NCBI RefSeq assembly: GCF_011620715.1 | Contig: NZ_WOYP01000086.1 | Span: 1 to 52,858 of the forward strand | Length of the DNA stretch: 52,858 nt | Source: Microbacterium sp. | GTDB taxonomy: Bacteria > Actinomycetota > Actinomycetes > Actinomycetales > Microbacteriaceae | Direction: 5' to 3' | Position numbers and translations under genes: made by a program | Shown here: piece by piece, positions 40,242-48,442 of the stretch | How positions within the stretch are numbered: position 1 is the stretch's first letter | How the letters are laid out: each line of letters begins with the position of its first letter | The notes under the pieces: generated by a model | Database searches by the model: none | What the model saw: only the letters and a program-made list of their open reading frames with translations | What the model was told of the DNA's origin: nothing

Positions 40242-41729
40242 CTAGATCAGCTCGCGCTCGATGTAGCGCATCGGGATGTCGATCGTGACCTCGGTGCCGC
40301 TGCCCATCACCGTGTGCCAATCGATCGTGCCCCCCAGCTCACCCTGGATCAGGGTGCGCACGATCTGGGTGCCGAGGCCCCTGCCGACGTGGCCTTCCGG
40401 CAGACCCGAGCCGCTGTCGCGCACGCGGACGGCGAGGTTGTCCTCGCCGCGCTCGGCGATGATCTCGACGTCGCCCTCCCGCCCGGCGAGCCCGTGCTCG
40501 ACGGCGTTCGTGACGAGTTCGGTGAGGGCGAGCGCGAGCGGCGTCGCGTACTCGCTCGGCAGGGTGCCGAACTTGCCGGTCGACCGCGTCCGCGCGCGGG
40601 TGTTCGGCGCCGCGGCGACCTCGGCCACGAGCTTCAGGACGCGGTCGAAGACGTTGTCGAAGTCCACGGTCTGCGACAGCCCCTCAGAGAGGGTGTCGTG
40701 CACGACGGCGATCGCGGCAACCCGGCGCATGGCCTGCGTGAGGGCCTCGCGCGCCTCTTCCGAATGCGAGCGGCGCGCCTGGATGCGCAGGAGCGACGCG
40801 ACGGTCTGCAGGTTGTTCTTGACGCGGTGATGGATCTCGCGGATCGTCGCGTCCTTCGTGATGAGCTCCTGCTCCTGGTGACGCAGCTCGGTCACATCGC
40901 GGCACAACACGATCGCGCCGATGCGGTCGCCGTGGTCGCGCAGCGGAATCGTCCGCAGCGACACGGTGACGCCGCGGGCCTCGATGTCGATGCGCCAGGG
41001 CGCACGCCCGGTCACCACGAGAGGCAGCGACTCGTCGAACTGGCGCTTGGCGGGGAGGATGCGGGTGGTCACCTCGATGAGCGACTCGCCTTCCAGCTCG
41101 TCATCGAAACCCATGCGGTTGAACGCCGACAGCGCATTCGGGCTGGCGAAAGTCGTGATCCCGTCGACGTCGAGTCGCACGAGACCGTCCGAGGCGCGCG
41201 GTGCGCCGCGACGCGGGGCGGTCGGAGCCGAGAGGTCGGGGAACTCCCCCGATGAGATCATGCCGAACAGGTCGTCGGCGCAGTCGTTGAACGTGATCTG
41301 CTGCCGCGACGGCGTGCGGGTCTCGCCGAGGTTCGTGTGGCGCGTCAGCACCCCGATCGTGGCCGCCGGAGCGCCGTTGTGCGTCCGCACGATAGGGACC
41401 GCGCGCACGCGCGTCGGTGTCTCCTCGAACCAGTCGGGCGAGGCGGAATCGACGATCCGCGCACTCTGGAATGCCCCGTGGACCTGGGTTCGCCACTGCG
41501 GGCGCACGTGGCCCCCGACGATGTCGCGGTAGAACAGCGTCGCCGCCCCGCCGGGGCGGGTGTGCGCGACCGCGACGAACGAGTCCTCGTCGGTGGGCAC
41601 CCAGATGACGATGTCGGCGAACGCGAGGTCTGCCAGAAGCTGGCCATCGCCGGCCAGGCGGTGCAGCCACTCGACGTCGGCTTCGCTGGACCGGCCCTGA
41701 GCGTAGACGAGATCGCTGAGCGTCGACAC
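40242..41729 (-). CDS. pdtaS: PdtaS-type cytosolic sensor histidine kinase
   Basis: 495 residues, no membrane helices. The order is a GAF-like N-terminal domain (about 1-150), a PAS domain (about 190-290), then HisKA_2 with the phosphoacceptor pair His300-His301 in EIHHRVKNNLQTVASLLRIQARR, and HATPase (ELVTNAVEHGL, VRDSGSGLPEG, GLGTQIVRTLI). In M. tuberculosis PdtaS phosphorylates the ANTAR regulator PdtaR; no ANTAR gene is in this window. The GTG start is set by TAGCCT six bases upstream. Confidence 0.93.
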   Translation of the reverse strand: MSTLSDLVYAQGRSSEADVEWLHRLAGDGQLLADLAFADIVIWVPTDEDSFVAVAHTRPGGAATLFYRDIVGGHVRPQWRTQVHGAFQSARIVDSASPDWFEETPTRVRAVPIVRTHNGAPAATIGVLTRHTNLGETRTPSRQQITFNDCADDLFGMISSGEFPDLSAPTAPRRGAPRASDGLVRLDVDGITTFASPNALSAFNRMGFDDELEGESLIEVTTRILPAKRQFDESLPLVVTGRAPWRIDIEARGVTVSLRTIPLRDHGDRIGAIVLCRDVTELRHQEQELITKDATIREIHHRVKNNLQTVASLLRIQARRSHSEEAREALTQAMRRVAAIAVVHDTLSEGLSQTVDFDNVFDRVLKLVAEVAAAPNTRARTRSTGKFGTLPSEYATPLALALTELVTNAVEHGLAGREGDVEIIAERGEDNLAVRVRDSGSGLPEGHVGRGLGTQIVRTLIQGELGGTIDWHTVMGSGTEVTIDIPMRYIERELI

Positions 41730-41735
41730 TCCTCA

Positions 41736-41741
41736 AGGCTA
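41736..41741 (-). promoter_or_regulatory. -10 element (TAGCCT) of leaderless pdtaS
   Basis: TAGCCT, then TGAGGA, then GTG 41729. Confidence 0.5.
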
Positions 41742-41760
41742 CCGCCGAAAGGCCCGCCCG

Positions 41761-43080
41761 CTAGGAGAGCACGGCCCGCCTCTCGCGGCGGCGCCCGGAG
41801 CGCCGGATGCCGCGACCCGCGTCCGCGACAGGTGCGACAGCTTCGCCGACGAACCTGCGCAGCGCGAGCGGGATGGGCGACCGCGGCGCGACATCGGCGA
41901 TCGGGCGGGCCGCCAGGAGCGCGGCATCCGCCGCCCGAGGATCGGTCGGAACGAACCAGACGTCGGTGATCCCCCCGAAGCGGTCCAGGGTTCGGCGCAC
42001 CTGCCCGCGAGCATCGACGCCGAGGGCTCCGGGGCGCAAGCGGTTCGCGAGGACCGCGACCGGCGTGGCGCCGATCGTCGCCCGCAGCTCCGGGTATGCG
42101 CGCAGGAACCGGGAGATGCCCAGCGGGTCGGCCGCGGCGACCGCCACGACCAGATCTGCGGCGCGCAGTGCCGCTATGGTGGCGGCGTTTCGCCGCGGAC
42201 CATCCAGGTCGCTCACGATCTCTTCGTCCCGTTCCAGCGGCGCAGCCACGTCCACGACCGTGTAGTCGGCCCACTCGCGACACGCGCCCAGCGCCGCTGC
42301 GACGCGGGACTGGCTGAGCTCGGGCCAGCGCGACGGACGATTCAGTCCGGTGAGCACGTCGACGCCGCTGCTGCCGATCGGGGCGCTGATGCGGGTCAGC
42401 TCGCGCGCGTCCAGTCCACCCAGCTCGCCCTGACGGCAGGCGGCGGCGAAACCCGGCGCCTCGTCGGCGAGGCCGAGCGCCAGCGCGATCGACGGAGCAT
42501 GGGAGTCGGCATCCACGAGGCCGACGTGTCGTCCCCCGCGGGCGAGCTCGACGGCGAGCTCGATCGCGACGGTCGAGCGGCCCGGCGAGCCGGCCGGCCC
42601 CCACACCGCGATCACGCGCGGCCCGCGTGACGCGGCCGAAGCGGCGTCTTCGAGCTCACGAGCGGAAAGCATCGGCGGTGCTGCGAGCCGCTCCGCGAGC
42701 TGCCACGCCTCCACCCCGAGCGGCATGGGCGGCTCGAGGCCGAACGTCGCGGCGATCTGTTCCTCGGCGGCAGCAGCGGCGAGCGGGACGATGCGCACCG
42801 CTCGCCGATCGCACGCAGCCACAACGACGGCGTTCACGGTTGCGCGCGTCGTCTCCAGCACCAGAGCATCGGCTTCGGCGAGCGCCTCGGCGATTGCAGC
42901 GGATCCGCGCACCCCCCGCTCGCGGTCCCGCTCGAGCGGGTCGGCGTCGATTCCGCCGTCGTCGATCGCAGAAGCGGGGGCGGATGCCGCGACCACGGCG
43001 ACGACGGCGATCCCTTCAGCCTCGAGCCCTTCGGCGAGGTCGCTGCCGTACGGCTCGTCGACCGCCACGATGACCCTCAC
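41761..43080 (-). CDS. MinD/CpaE-like P-loop protein
   Basis: 439 residues. An N-terminal Ala-rich receiver-like region (about 1-140) is followed by a MinD/ParA-type ATPase domain: VIAVWGPAGSPGRSTVAIELAVELA, GLVDADSHAPSIALALGL, YTVVDVAAPL and VVAVAAADPLGISRFLRAY. The P-loop lysine is Arg (GSPGRST), and the deviant Walker A lysine is absent, so ATP hydrolysis may be weak. It overlaps the SAF-domain gene by 4 bp, recalling the cpaB-cpaE order of Tad pilus loci, but no pilus genes follow. Confidence 0.8.
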   Translation of the reverse strand: MRVIVAVDEPYGSDLAEGLEAEGIAVVAVVAASAPASAIDDGGIDADPLERDRERGVRGSAAIAEALAEADALVLETTRATVNAVVVAACDRRAVRIVPLAAAAAEEQIAATFGLEPPMPLGVEAWQLAERLAAPPMLSARELEDAASAASRGPRVIAVWGPAGSPGRSTVAIELAVELARGGRHVGLVDADSHAPSIALALGLADEAPGFAAACRQGELGGLDARELTRISAPIGSSGVDVLTGLNRPSRWPELSQSRVAAALGACREWADYTVVDVAAPLERDEEIVSDLDGPRRNAATIAALRAADLVVAVAAADPLGISRFLRAYPELRATIGATPVAVLANRLRPGALGVDARGQVRRTLDRFGGITDVWFVPTDPRAADAALLAARPIADVAPRSPIPLALRRFVGEAVAPVADAGRGIRRSGRRRERRAVLS

Positions 43081-43706
43081 TGGGCCGCTCCGGTGCGCGG
43101 CACCACCGAGAGGGCGGATTCGTCGGCCATCGCGGCGAGCGTCGCGGCGACGTCTGCGCGCGGGATGACGATCTCGAGAGCGGCCGAGCCGCCGCCGATC
43201 ATCGAATCGTCGCGGGTCACCGACACGACCGTCGCGTCGGCCACCAGGATGCGCGGCACGTCGTAGCTGCCGCGTTCGATGAGCGGGGCGGCCCAGACTT
43301 CGACGACCGACCCGGCGCGCACCGAGCCGGGAACATCCACGGCACTGCGCAGCACGACGCTGGTGGTGCGCACCGCGTCCGCATCGCCCACCGCGCTCTG
43401 CGGCACCAGTTCGCCGGATTCGATCGTGCGGGTGGCGACCAGGCCGTCGGCGAGCCCATCAGGCTGCAGGTAGGCTGCGCCCACCTGCCCCAGCGACACG
43501 TCGACCAGGCGCACGTCGTCGCTCGAGATCGCCTCGCCGGGAACGATCGTGCGGTTCGCGGCGAACGCCGGCGCGGTCTGCCGCGACGCCGAGACGACGA
43601 GCCAGACGCCGGCCACCGAGGCGGCCACGAGCAGGATGCCGAGGAAGAACCGGGCATCCCCCCAGAACGCGCGAGTCCGAGGGCGGGCGGTGTCGAGTGA
43701 GGTCAT
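43077..43706 (-). CDS. SAF-domain (CpaB/RcpC-like) membrane protein
   Basis: 209 residues. One membrane helix near residues 20-40 (FFLGILLVAASVAGVWLVV) is followed by an external SAF domain: FAANRTIVPGEAISSDDVRLVDV and LVATRTIESGELVPQSAV. CpaB-type proteins help assemble Tad pilins. Here the partner is the CpaE-like gene with which it overlaps (GTGA). ATG 43706 has CACGAT six bases upstream, a weak leaderless match. Confidence 0.82.
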   Translation of the reverse strand: MTSLDTARPRTRAFWGDARFFLGILLVAASVAGVWLVVSASRQTAPAFAANRTIVPGEAISSDDVRLVDVSLGQVGAAYLQPDGLADGLVATRTIESGELVPQSAVGDADAVRTTSVVLRSAVDVPGSVRAGSVVEVWAAPLIERGSYDVPRILVADATVVSVTRDDSMIGGGSAALEIVIPRADVAATLAAMADESALSVVPRTGAAQ

Positions 43707-43791
43707 GGGTCCATCGTGACGCAGACCGCGAAACGGGCGCCGCGGTTATCCACAGCGCATGCGATGCCCGGACTCCCCGATCCGCGAGCGT

Positions 43792-43797
43792 CATAAT
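43792..43797 (+). promoter_or_regulatory. -10 element (CATAAT) of the leaderless HTH gene
   Basis: CATAAT, then GGGGGC, then ATG 43804. Confidence 0.45.
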
Positions 43798-43803
43798 GGG
43801 GGC

Positions 43804-44085
43804 ATGCCCGATATCCCGATATCCGACATGCGCCTGCTGGCTCCGGCCCAAGTGGCCGAGGTGCTCGGCGTGTCGATCGACGAGGTGATGGCCCTCGTCG
43901 AGCAGGCGCGCCTGCGCGGGATGCGCGTCGGGTCGCCCGCGCGCTGGCGGGTCGAGGCGGCGAGCGTGTCGGAGTACCTCGACGAGCAGGCCGAGGAAGC
44001 CCGGCGCATGGCGCTGTGGCGGCAGTCGAACGAGGCGAGCTTCCCCGAACTGTGGGGCACAGGAGTCGTCCGCAACGCGGACTGA
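43804..44085 (+). CDS. excisionase/BldC-like helix-turn-helix protein
   Basis: 93 residues. The MerR-type winged helix (LLAPAQVAEVLGVSIDEVMALVEQARLRG, then GSPARWRVEAASVSEYL) fills the first 60 residues. The rest is an acidic helix and a short tail (FPELWGTGVVRNAD). It resembles the small DNA-binding proteins related to BldC and phage excisionases. No mobile-element genes adjoin it, so it is more likely a core regulator of this conserved neighbourhood. Confidence 0.8.
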   Translation: MPDIPISDMRLLAPAQVAEVLGVSIDEVMALVEQARLRGMRVGSPARWRVEAASVSEYLDEQAEEARRMALWRQSNEASFPELWGTGVVRNAD

Positions 44086-44101
44086 CGCCGGCTCCGGGGG
44101 C

Positions 44102-44701
44102 TCAGGCCAGCGTGGCCCCGGCATCGAGGCGGATCCAGGCGACCGCCGCGAAAGGCACGATGCGATGGCCGGTGACCTCGCTCGCGCGTCTCGGGGTTCC
44201 CGGCTCGTGCAGGGCGATGTCGAGGTGATCGGCCCCGGCACGGTCGATCGTGCCCGCCAGGATGCGTCCGTGGGTCAGATGCACGGTCACGCCGATGCGG
44301 CGGCGCACCAGGTCGCGAGCGAGGAAGCCCAGGCTCAGCCGGTCGGCGAGCGCAGAACGCGCGGGCGCGGGGCGCGCACTGCGCAGCACATCGGCGTGCG
44401 GCATCCCGATCGAGGCGATCGAGGCGAACGGAACCACCAGCGCGCCCGAACGACCGCCGTCCAGAGCGACCCAGTCGGCGCCGACTCCGGTCACCTCTGC
44501 CGCCAGAACGGTGCCGTCGGCCAGGTCGAACGACGGTGGCACTGCGTCGCGCTCGCGATCGACGAGCATGCTCAGCCGCTCGCGGAGGGCGACGCGGGAC
44601 AGCCGCAGCCGCTCGGCTTCGGTGTCGAGCGCGGCACGCTCTGCCTCCCACTCCGAGGCGAGCTGACCTTCGAGGTCGTCGAAGAAGTTCTCCCAGCGCA
44701 C
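44102..44701 (-). CDS. conserved hypothetical protein with two Sm-like beta repeats
   Basis: 199 residues. A charged helical start (WENFFDDLEGQLASEWEAERAALDTEAERLRL) is followed by two similar beta-rich stretches: GTVLAAEVTGVGADWVALD...ALVVPFASIASI and GRILAGTIDRAGADHLDIAL...HRIVPFAAVAWI. The internal repeat looks like tandem small beta barrels, a reading of mine from the pattern. It is cytosolic with no known function. The GTG start has TACTCT six bases upstream. Confidence 0.75.
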   Translation of the reverse strand: MRWENFFDDLEGQLASEWEAERAALDTEAERLRLSRVALRERLSMLVDRERDAVPPSFDLADGTVLAAEVTGVGADWVALDGGRSGALVVPFASIASIGMPHADVLRSARPAPARSALADRLSLGFLARDLVRRRIGVTVHLTHGRILAGTIDRAGADHLDIALHEPGTPRRASEVTGHRIVPFAAVAWIRLDAGATLA

Positions 44702-44707
44702 TCAGCG

Positions 44708-44713
44708 AGAGTA
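44708..44713 (-). promoter_or_regulatory. -10 element (TACTCT) of the leaderless hypothetical gene
   Basis: TACTCT, then CGCTGA, then GTG 44701. Confidence 0.5.
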
Positions 44714-44829
44714 GGGCAGATCATCACGACTCGATGAGAAGTTCTCCACAGGTGCCCGTTCAGGCTGTTCCTGTGAACTTGCCGTGTGCTCTAATCTTCC
44801 GCAGGACATCCTCGTCGAGATTGGCTTTC

Positions 44830-45270
44830 ATGGCAACGACGCCTTCGCGCATCCCCCGCGCATACGCCCCGCCCGTCGGCGCGTTCGAACTCTCGGAGTT
44901 CTTCGCACCGCAGCGCACCCCATCAGCGGATCTGCCCGACCCCGAGCCGTTCCTGCGCAACATCACGCTCGGAGTGCTCGAGGTCTTCGCAGGAGTGCGC
45001 GAGGTGGACCAGCTCGCGCGCTGGCTGACCGAGGACGCCTATCGCAAGCTGCTGACGCGCGCCAACCTCGCAGCCCGCGCCCGCAGCGCACGCGGCGTAC
45101 CCGCGATCCGGCCGGTCTACGCCCTGCGCTCGGTGCACCACTCCTCCCCCGCCGACAGCGTGGTCGAAGCCGTCGTAGTGGTGCAGGGCGCCGCGCGGAC
45201 GCGCTCGGTCGCCCTACGGCTGGAGGGCTTGGACGGGCGCTGGCGGGCGACTTCGCTCGCGATCCTGTGA
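44830..45270 (+). CDS. Rv3235-family (DUF6459) protein
   Basis: 146 residues. Pattern: FLRNITLGVLEVFAGVREVDQLARWLTEDAYRKLLTRANLAAR, then VRSVHHSSP-type ALRSVHHSSPADSVVEAVVVVQGAARTRSVALRLEGLDGRWRATSL. This is the small Rv3235-like family found close to secA in many actinobacteria; its function is unknown. The last part looks like a cystatin/NTF2-type beta sheet. No clear ribosome-binding site lies before ATG 44830, while GAGATT lies seven bases upstream. Confidence 0.82.
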   Translation: MATTPSRIPRAYAPPVGAFELSEFFAPQRTPSADLPDPEPFLRNITLGVLEVFAGVREVDQLARWLTEDAYRKLLTRANLAARARSARGVPAIRPVYALRSVHHSSPADSVVEAVVVVQGAARTRSVALRLEGLDGRWRATSLAIL

Positions 45271-45382
45271 CCCGCGGCAGGCCGCCCCAGCATCGTGGCG
45301 GAGGGCCGGTCGGTTCAGCCCGATAGCAGCGGCGCCACGACAGAAGCTCTCGCGAGCCGCCGAGAAGGGCGTGACGGCGAGG

Positions 45383-46609
45383 CTATTGGCGATACGACGA
45401 GAGGAAGTTCCCGAGCCGTTCGATCGCTTCGGAGAGCACGCGCGCCTCGGGCAGCGTGACGATGCGCACGTGGTCGGGGGTCGGCCAGTTGAAGCCGGTG
45501 CCCTGCACGAGCAGGACGTGCTCGGCGACGAGGAAGTCGTAGACGAACTTGGCGTCGTCGCGGATCTCGTGTACCTCCGGGTCGAACCGCGGGAACGCGT
45601 AGAGAGCGCCCTCGGGCTTGACGCAGCTGACGCCCGGGATGGCCTCGAGGCTCTCCCACGCGGCATCCCGCTGCTCGTGCAACCGCCCCGACGGCCCGAT
45701 CAGCGCGTCGATCGACTGCACGCCCGACAGCGCGGCCTGCACCGCGTGCTGCGCCGGCACGTTCGGGCAGAGCCGCGTCGAGGCCAGAAGGGTGATTCCC
45801 TCGAGGAAGCCACGTGCGTGCCCCTTCGGTCCGGTGATGACCAGCCAGCCCGACCGGTAGCCCGCCACGCGGTAGGTCTTCGACAGCCCGTTGAAGGTCA
45901 GCACGAGCAGATCGGGCGCGACCGCGGCCATCGGAATGTGCTCGGCACCGTCGAACAGGATGCGGTCGTAGATCTCGTCCGAGAGCACGAGCAGCGAGTT
46001 CTCCCGGGCGATGTCGGCGATGCCCTGCAGGATCTCGCGCGAGTACACCGCGCCCGTCGGGTTGTTCGGGTTGATCACCACGATCGCCTTGGTGCGCGGC
46101 GTCACCTTCGACCGGATGTCTTCGAGGTCGGGCTGCCATCCGTTCGCCTCATCGGCGAGGTAGTGCACCGGAGTGCCGCCGCCCAGGCTCGTCATGGCCG
46201 TCCACAGCGGGTAGTCCGGCGCCGGGATGAGCACCTCGTCGCCCTCGTCGAGCAGTGCCTGCATCACCATCGTGATGAGTTCGGACACGCCGTTGCCGAG
46301 ATAGACGTCGTCGGGCCCGAACAGCGGGAAGGTCGGGTCCTGCTCGTAGCGGTACACGACCGCCCGCCGTGCGGAGATGATGCCGCGGCTGTCGCTGTAG
46401 CCGTGCGCGTGCGGAACGGCCTCGATCATGTCGCGCACGATCTGGAACGGGGCCTCGAAGCCGAACGCCGCCGGGTTGCCGGTGTTGAGCTTGAGGATCG
46501 TGTGGCCCTCGTTCTCGAGCCGATCGGCCTCGACGAGCGCCTGGCCGCGGATCTCGTAGAGGACGTCCTTGAGCTTGCTCGACTGATCGAGGATGCGGAG
46601 GTGGCTCAT
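45383..46609 (-). CDS. alanine-type aminotransferase (AlaA-like, class I/II)
   Basis: 408 residues. A PLP fold-type I enzyme: ILKLNTGNPAAFGFEAP, DDVYLGNGVSELITMVMQALLDEGDEVLIPAPDYPLW, VINPNNPTGAVYS, LSDEIYDRILFD and the PLP lysine in TFNGLSKTYRVAGYRSGW. This matches AlaA/YfbQ-type pyruvate aminotransferases, called AspC in mycobacteria. ATG 46609 has TATCCT six bases upstream. An upstream in-frame start would cross that promoter and is rejected. The 112-bp gap to the Rv3235-like gene holds nothing recognisable. Confidence 0.92.
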   Translation of the reverse strand: MSHLRILDQSSKLKDVLYEIRGQALVEADRLENEGHTILKLNTGNPAAFGFEAPFQIVRDMIEAVPHAHGYSDSRGIISARRAVVYRYEQDPTFPLFGPDDVYLGNGVSELITMVMQALLDEGDEVLIPAPDYPLWTAMTSLGGGTPVHYLADEANGWQPDLEDIRSKVTPRTKAIVVINPNNPTGAVYSREILQGIADIARENSLLVLSDEIYDRILFDGAEHIPMAAVAPDLLVLTFNGLSKTYRVAGYRSGWLVITGPKGHARGFLEGITLLASTRLCPNVPAQHAVQAALSGVQSIDALIGPSGRLHEQRDAAWESLEAIPGVSCVKPEGALYAFPRFDPEVHEIRDDAKFVYDFLVAEHVLLVQGTGFNWPTPDHVRIVTLPEARVLSEAIERLGNFLSSYRQ

Positions 46610-46615
46610 CGGTTC

Positions 46616-46621
46616 AGGATA
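46616..46621 (-). promoter_or_regulatory. -10 element (TATCCT) of the leaderless aminotransferase gene
   Basis: TATCCT, then GAACCG, then ATG 46609. Confidence 0.5.
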
Positions 46622-46681
46622 GTCCGCACCCGATGCGGCCAATCGCCAGGCGCTGGACTGCACGCCGATGACCGACCCGGG

Positions 46682-47527
46682 TCAGCGGCGCAGACGGCCG
46701 GCGCGCCGGGCCGAGACGATCTGGAAGACCAGGGTCGCCGCGATCGCGATGAGGAACACCGCGGAGGCGATCACGTTCGCCTGCGGCGGGATGCCGCGCT
46801 GCGCGGCCACGTAGATGTATACCGGGAAGGTCTGCACCGTGCCGGAGGTGAAGTAGGTGATGATGAAGTCGTCGAAGCTGAGGCTGAACGACAGCAGCGC
46901 CGCGGCGACGATCCCCGGCAGCAGCAGCGGGAACGTGATGCGCCAGAACACGGCGCGCGGCGACCCGTAAAGGTCGCGTCCCGCCTCCTCCAATGCCGGA
47001 TCCAGCGAGAGCACCCGCGCGCGCACGGTCACCACGACGAAGCTCAGGCAGAACATCGTGTGGGCGATGATGATCGTCCCCAGGCCCTTCGCTACGCCGA
47101 TCGTGAGGAACTGCGATGCGAGTCCCGCGCCGATCACGACCTCGGGGGTGGCCATCGGGAGGAACAGCAGCAGGCTGATCGAGCTGCGCGCGCGGAACCG
47201 GTAGCGCACCAGGGCGAGTGCGATCATCGTGCCCAGCGTCGTGGCGATGAGCGTGGCGATCGCGCCCACCAGCAGGCTGTTGCCGAATGCCACGCACACG
47301 TCGGGCTGCGAGCAGACCGTCAGCCAGTTCTCCAGCGTGAACCCGTTCCAGGAGATGTTCGAGCGGTTGGCGTCGTTGAACGAGAAGGCGAACGTGTACA
47401 CGATCGGGATCAGCAGGATCAGGAACGCGACCGTCACGTAGGTCGGCAGCAGCCAGGTGCCCAGCGGAGTGCGGCGGCGGGATGCGACCGCGGTCCGGGT
47501 CGCGCCGGGGGTCTGCGCGGCGGTCAC
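46682..47527 (-). CDS. spermidine/putrescine-type ABC permease, PotC-like
   Basis: 281 residues with six helices. After a basic start, the PotC pattern follows: LLPTYVTVAFLILLIPIVYTFAFSFNDANRSN, the helix MATPEVVIGAGLASQFL, the EAA loop LEEAGRDLYGSPRAVFWRITFPLLLPG and FSLSFDDFIITYFTSGTV. GTG 47527 overlaps the PotB-like stop by 4 bp. It is the last gene of a four-gene operon. Confidence 0.92.
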   Translation of the reverse strand: MTAAQTPGATRTAVASRRRTPLGTWLLPTYVTVAFLILLIPIVYTFAFSFNDANRSNISWNGFTLENWLTVCSQPDVCVAFGNSLLVGAIATLIATTLGTMIALALVRYRFRARSSISLLLFLPMATPEVVIGAGLASQFLTIGVAKGLGTIIIAHTMFCLSFVVVTVRARVLSLDPALEEAGRDLYGSPRAVFWRITFPLLLPGIVAAALLSFSLSFDDFIITYFTSGTVQTFPVYIYVAAQRGIPPQANVIASAVFLIAIAATLVFQIVSARRAGRLRR

Positions 47528-48441
47528 AGCAGGTCGTCCGTTCCCGTGCGCCGCACGTAGAAACCGACGATCACGACGATCACCGCCATCAGCAGGATCG
47601 ACAGGGCGGCCGCCTGCGGATAGTTCACCGTGATGAGGAACTTCGACTGGATGACGTTTCCGATCATGGCGGTCCCCGGCCCGCCGAGAAACGACTGGCT
47701 GGCGTTGACGTAGTCGCCGGCCGCCGGGATGAAGGTCAGCAGCGTGCCGGAGATCACCCCGGGCAGCGACAGGGGGAAGGTGACCTTCCAGAACGTGCTC
47801 GCGTTGCTGGCGTACAGATCGTTGCCCGCCTCGATCAGGCGCTTGTCGAGACGGTCGAGCGAGGCGAACAGCGGCAGCGTCATGAACGGGATGAAGTTGT
47901 AGGTCAGTCCGAACACGACCGCGAACGGCGTGCCGGTGATGTGGTCCTGCGGTCCCATCAGACCGACGAACTGCAGCATGCCCACGACGGGGCCCTCGTC
48001 GGAGAGGATCTGCTTCCACGCCAGTGTCCGCAGCAGGAAGGAGATGAAGAACGGGGCGATCACCAGCACGAGCAGAAGATTGCGCAGGAGCTTGCGCTCG
48101 CGGATCGTCACGCCGATGAAGTACGCGATCGGGTAGCTGATCAGCAGCGCGAACACCGTCGCGAGCAGGGCATACCAGAACGAGCGGAGGAACTGCGGCC
48201 AGTACGCCGCGATCACGTCGACGTAGTTCTGCCAGTAGAACGCGTAGTAGTAGCCGCCGTATGTCGTCGTGTCGTTGACGCCGAACGACGTGATCAGCAG
48301 CGACACGAACGGCACCAGGAAGAACAGCGCGAGGTACGCCAGCCCCGGCACCAGCAGTGCGAGCGCGATCAGGCCGCCGCGCCGCTGCTCGGGTTCGCGC
48401 GGAGCCTGGGTGCCCGCCGGAACGAGCGCCGAGATCGCCAT
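47524..48441 (-). CDS. spermidine/putrescine-type ABC permease, PotB-like
   Basis: 305 residues. PotB features: LLVPGLAYLALFFLVPFVSLLITSF, the helix LRSFWYALLATVFALLISYPIAYF, RTLAWKQILSDEGPV and the EAA loop LIEAGNDLYASNASTFWKVTFPLSLPG. It pairs with PotC. ATG 48441 lies one base after the stop of the ATPase gene, so the genes are translated together. Confidence 0.92.
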   Translation of the reverse strand: MAISALVPAGTQAPREPEQRRGGLIALALLVPGLAYLALFFLVPFVSLLITSFGVNDTTTYGGYYYAFYWQNYVDVIAAYWPQFLRSFWYALLATVFALLISYPIAYFIGVTIRERKLLRNLLLVLVIAPFFISFLLRTLAWKQILSDEGPVVGMLQFVGLMGPQDHITGTPFAVVFGLTYNFIPFMTLPLFASLDRLDKRLIEAGNDLYASNASTFWKVTFPLSLPGVISGTLLTFIPAAGDYVNASQSFLGGPGTAMIGNVIQSKFLITVNYPQAAALSILLMAVIVVIVGFYVRRTGTDDLL

Positions 48442-48442
48442 C

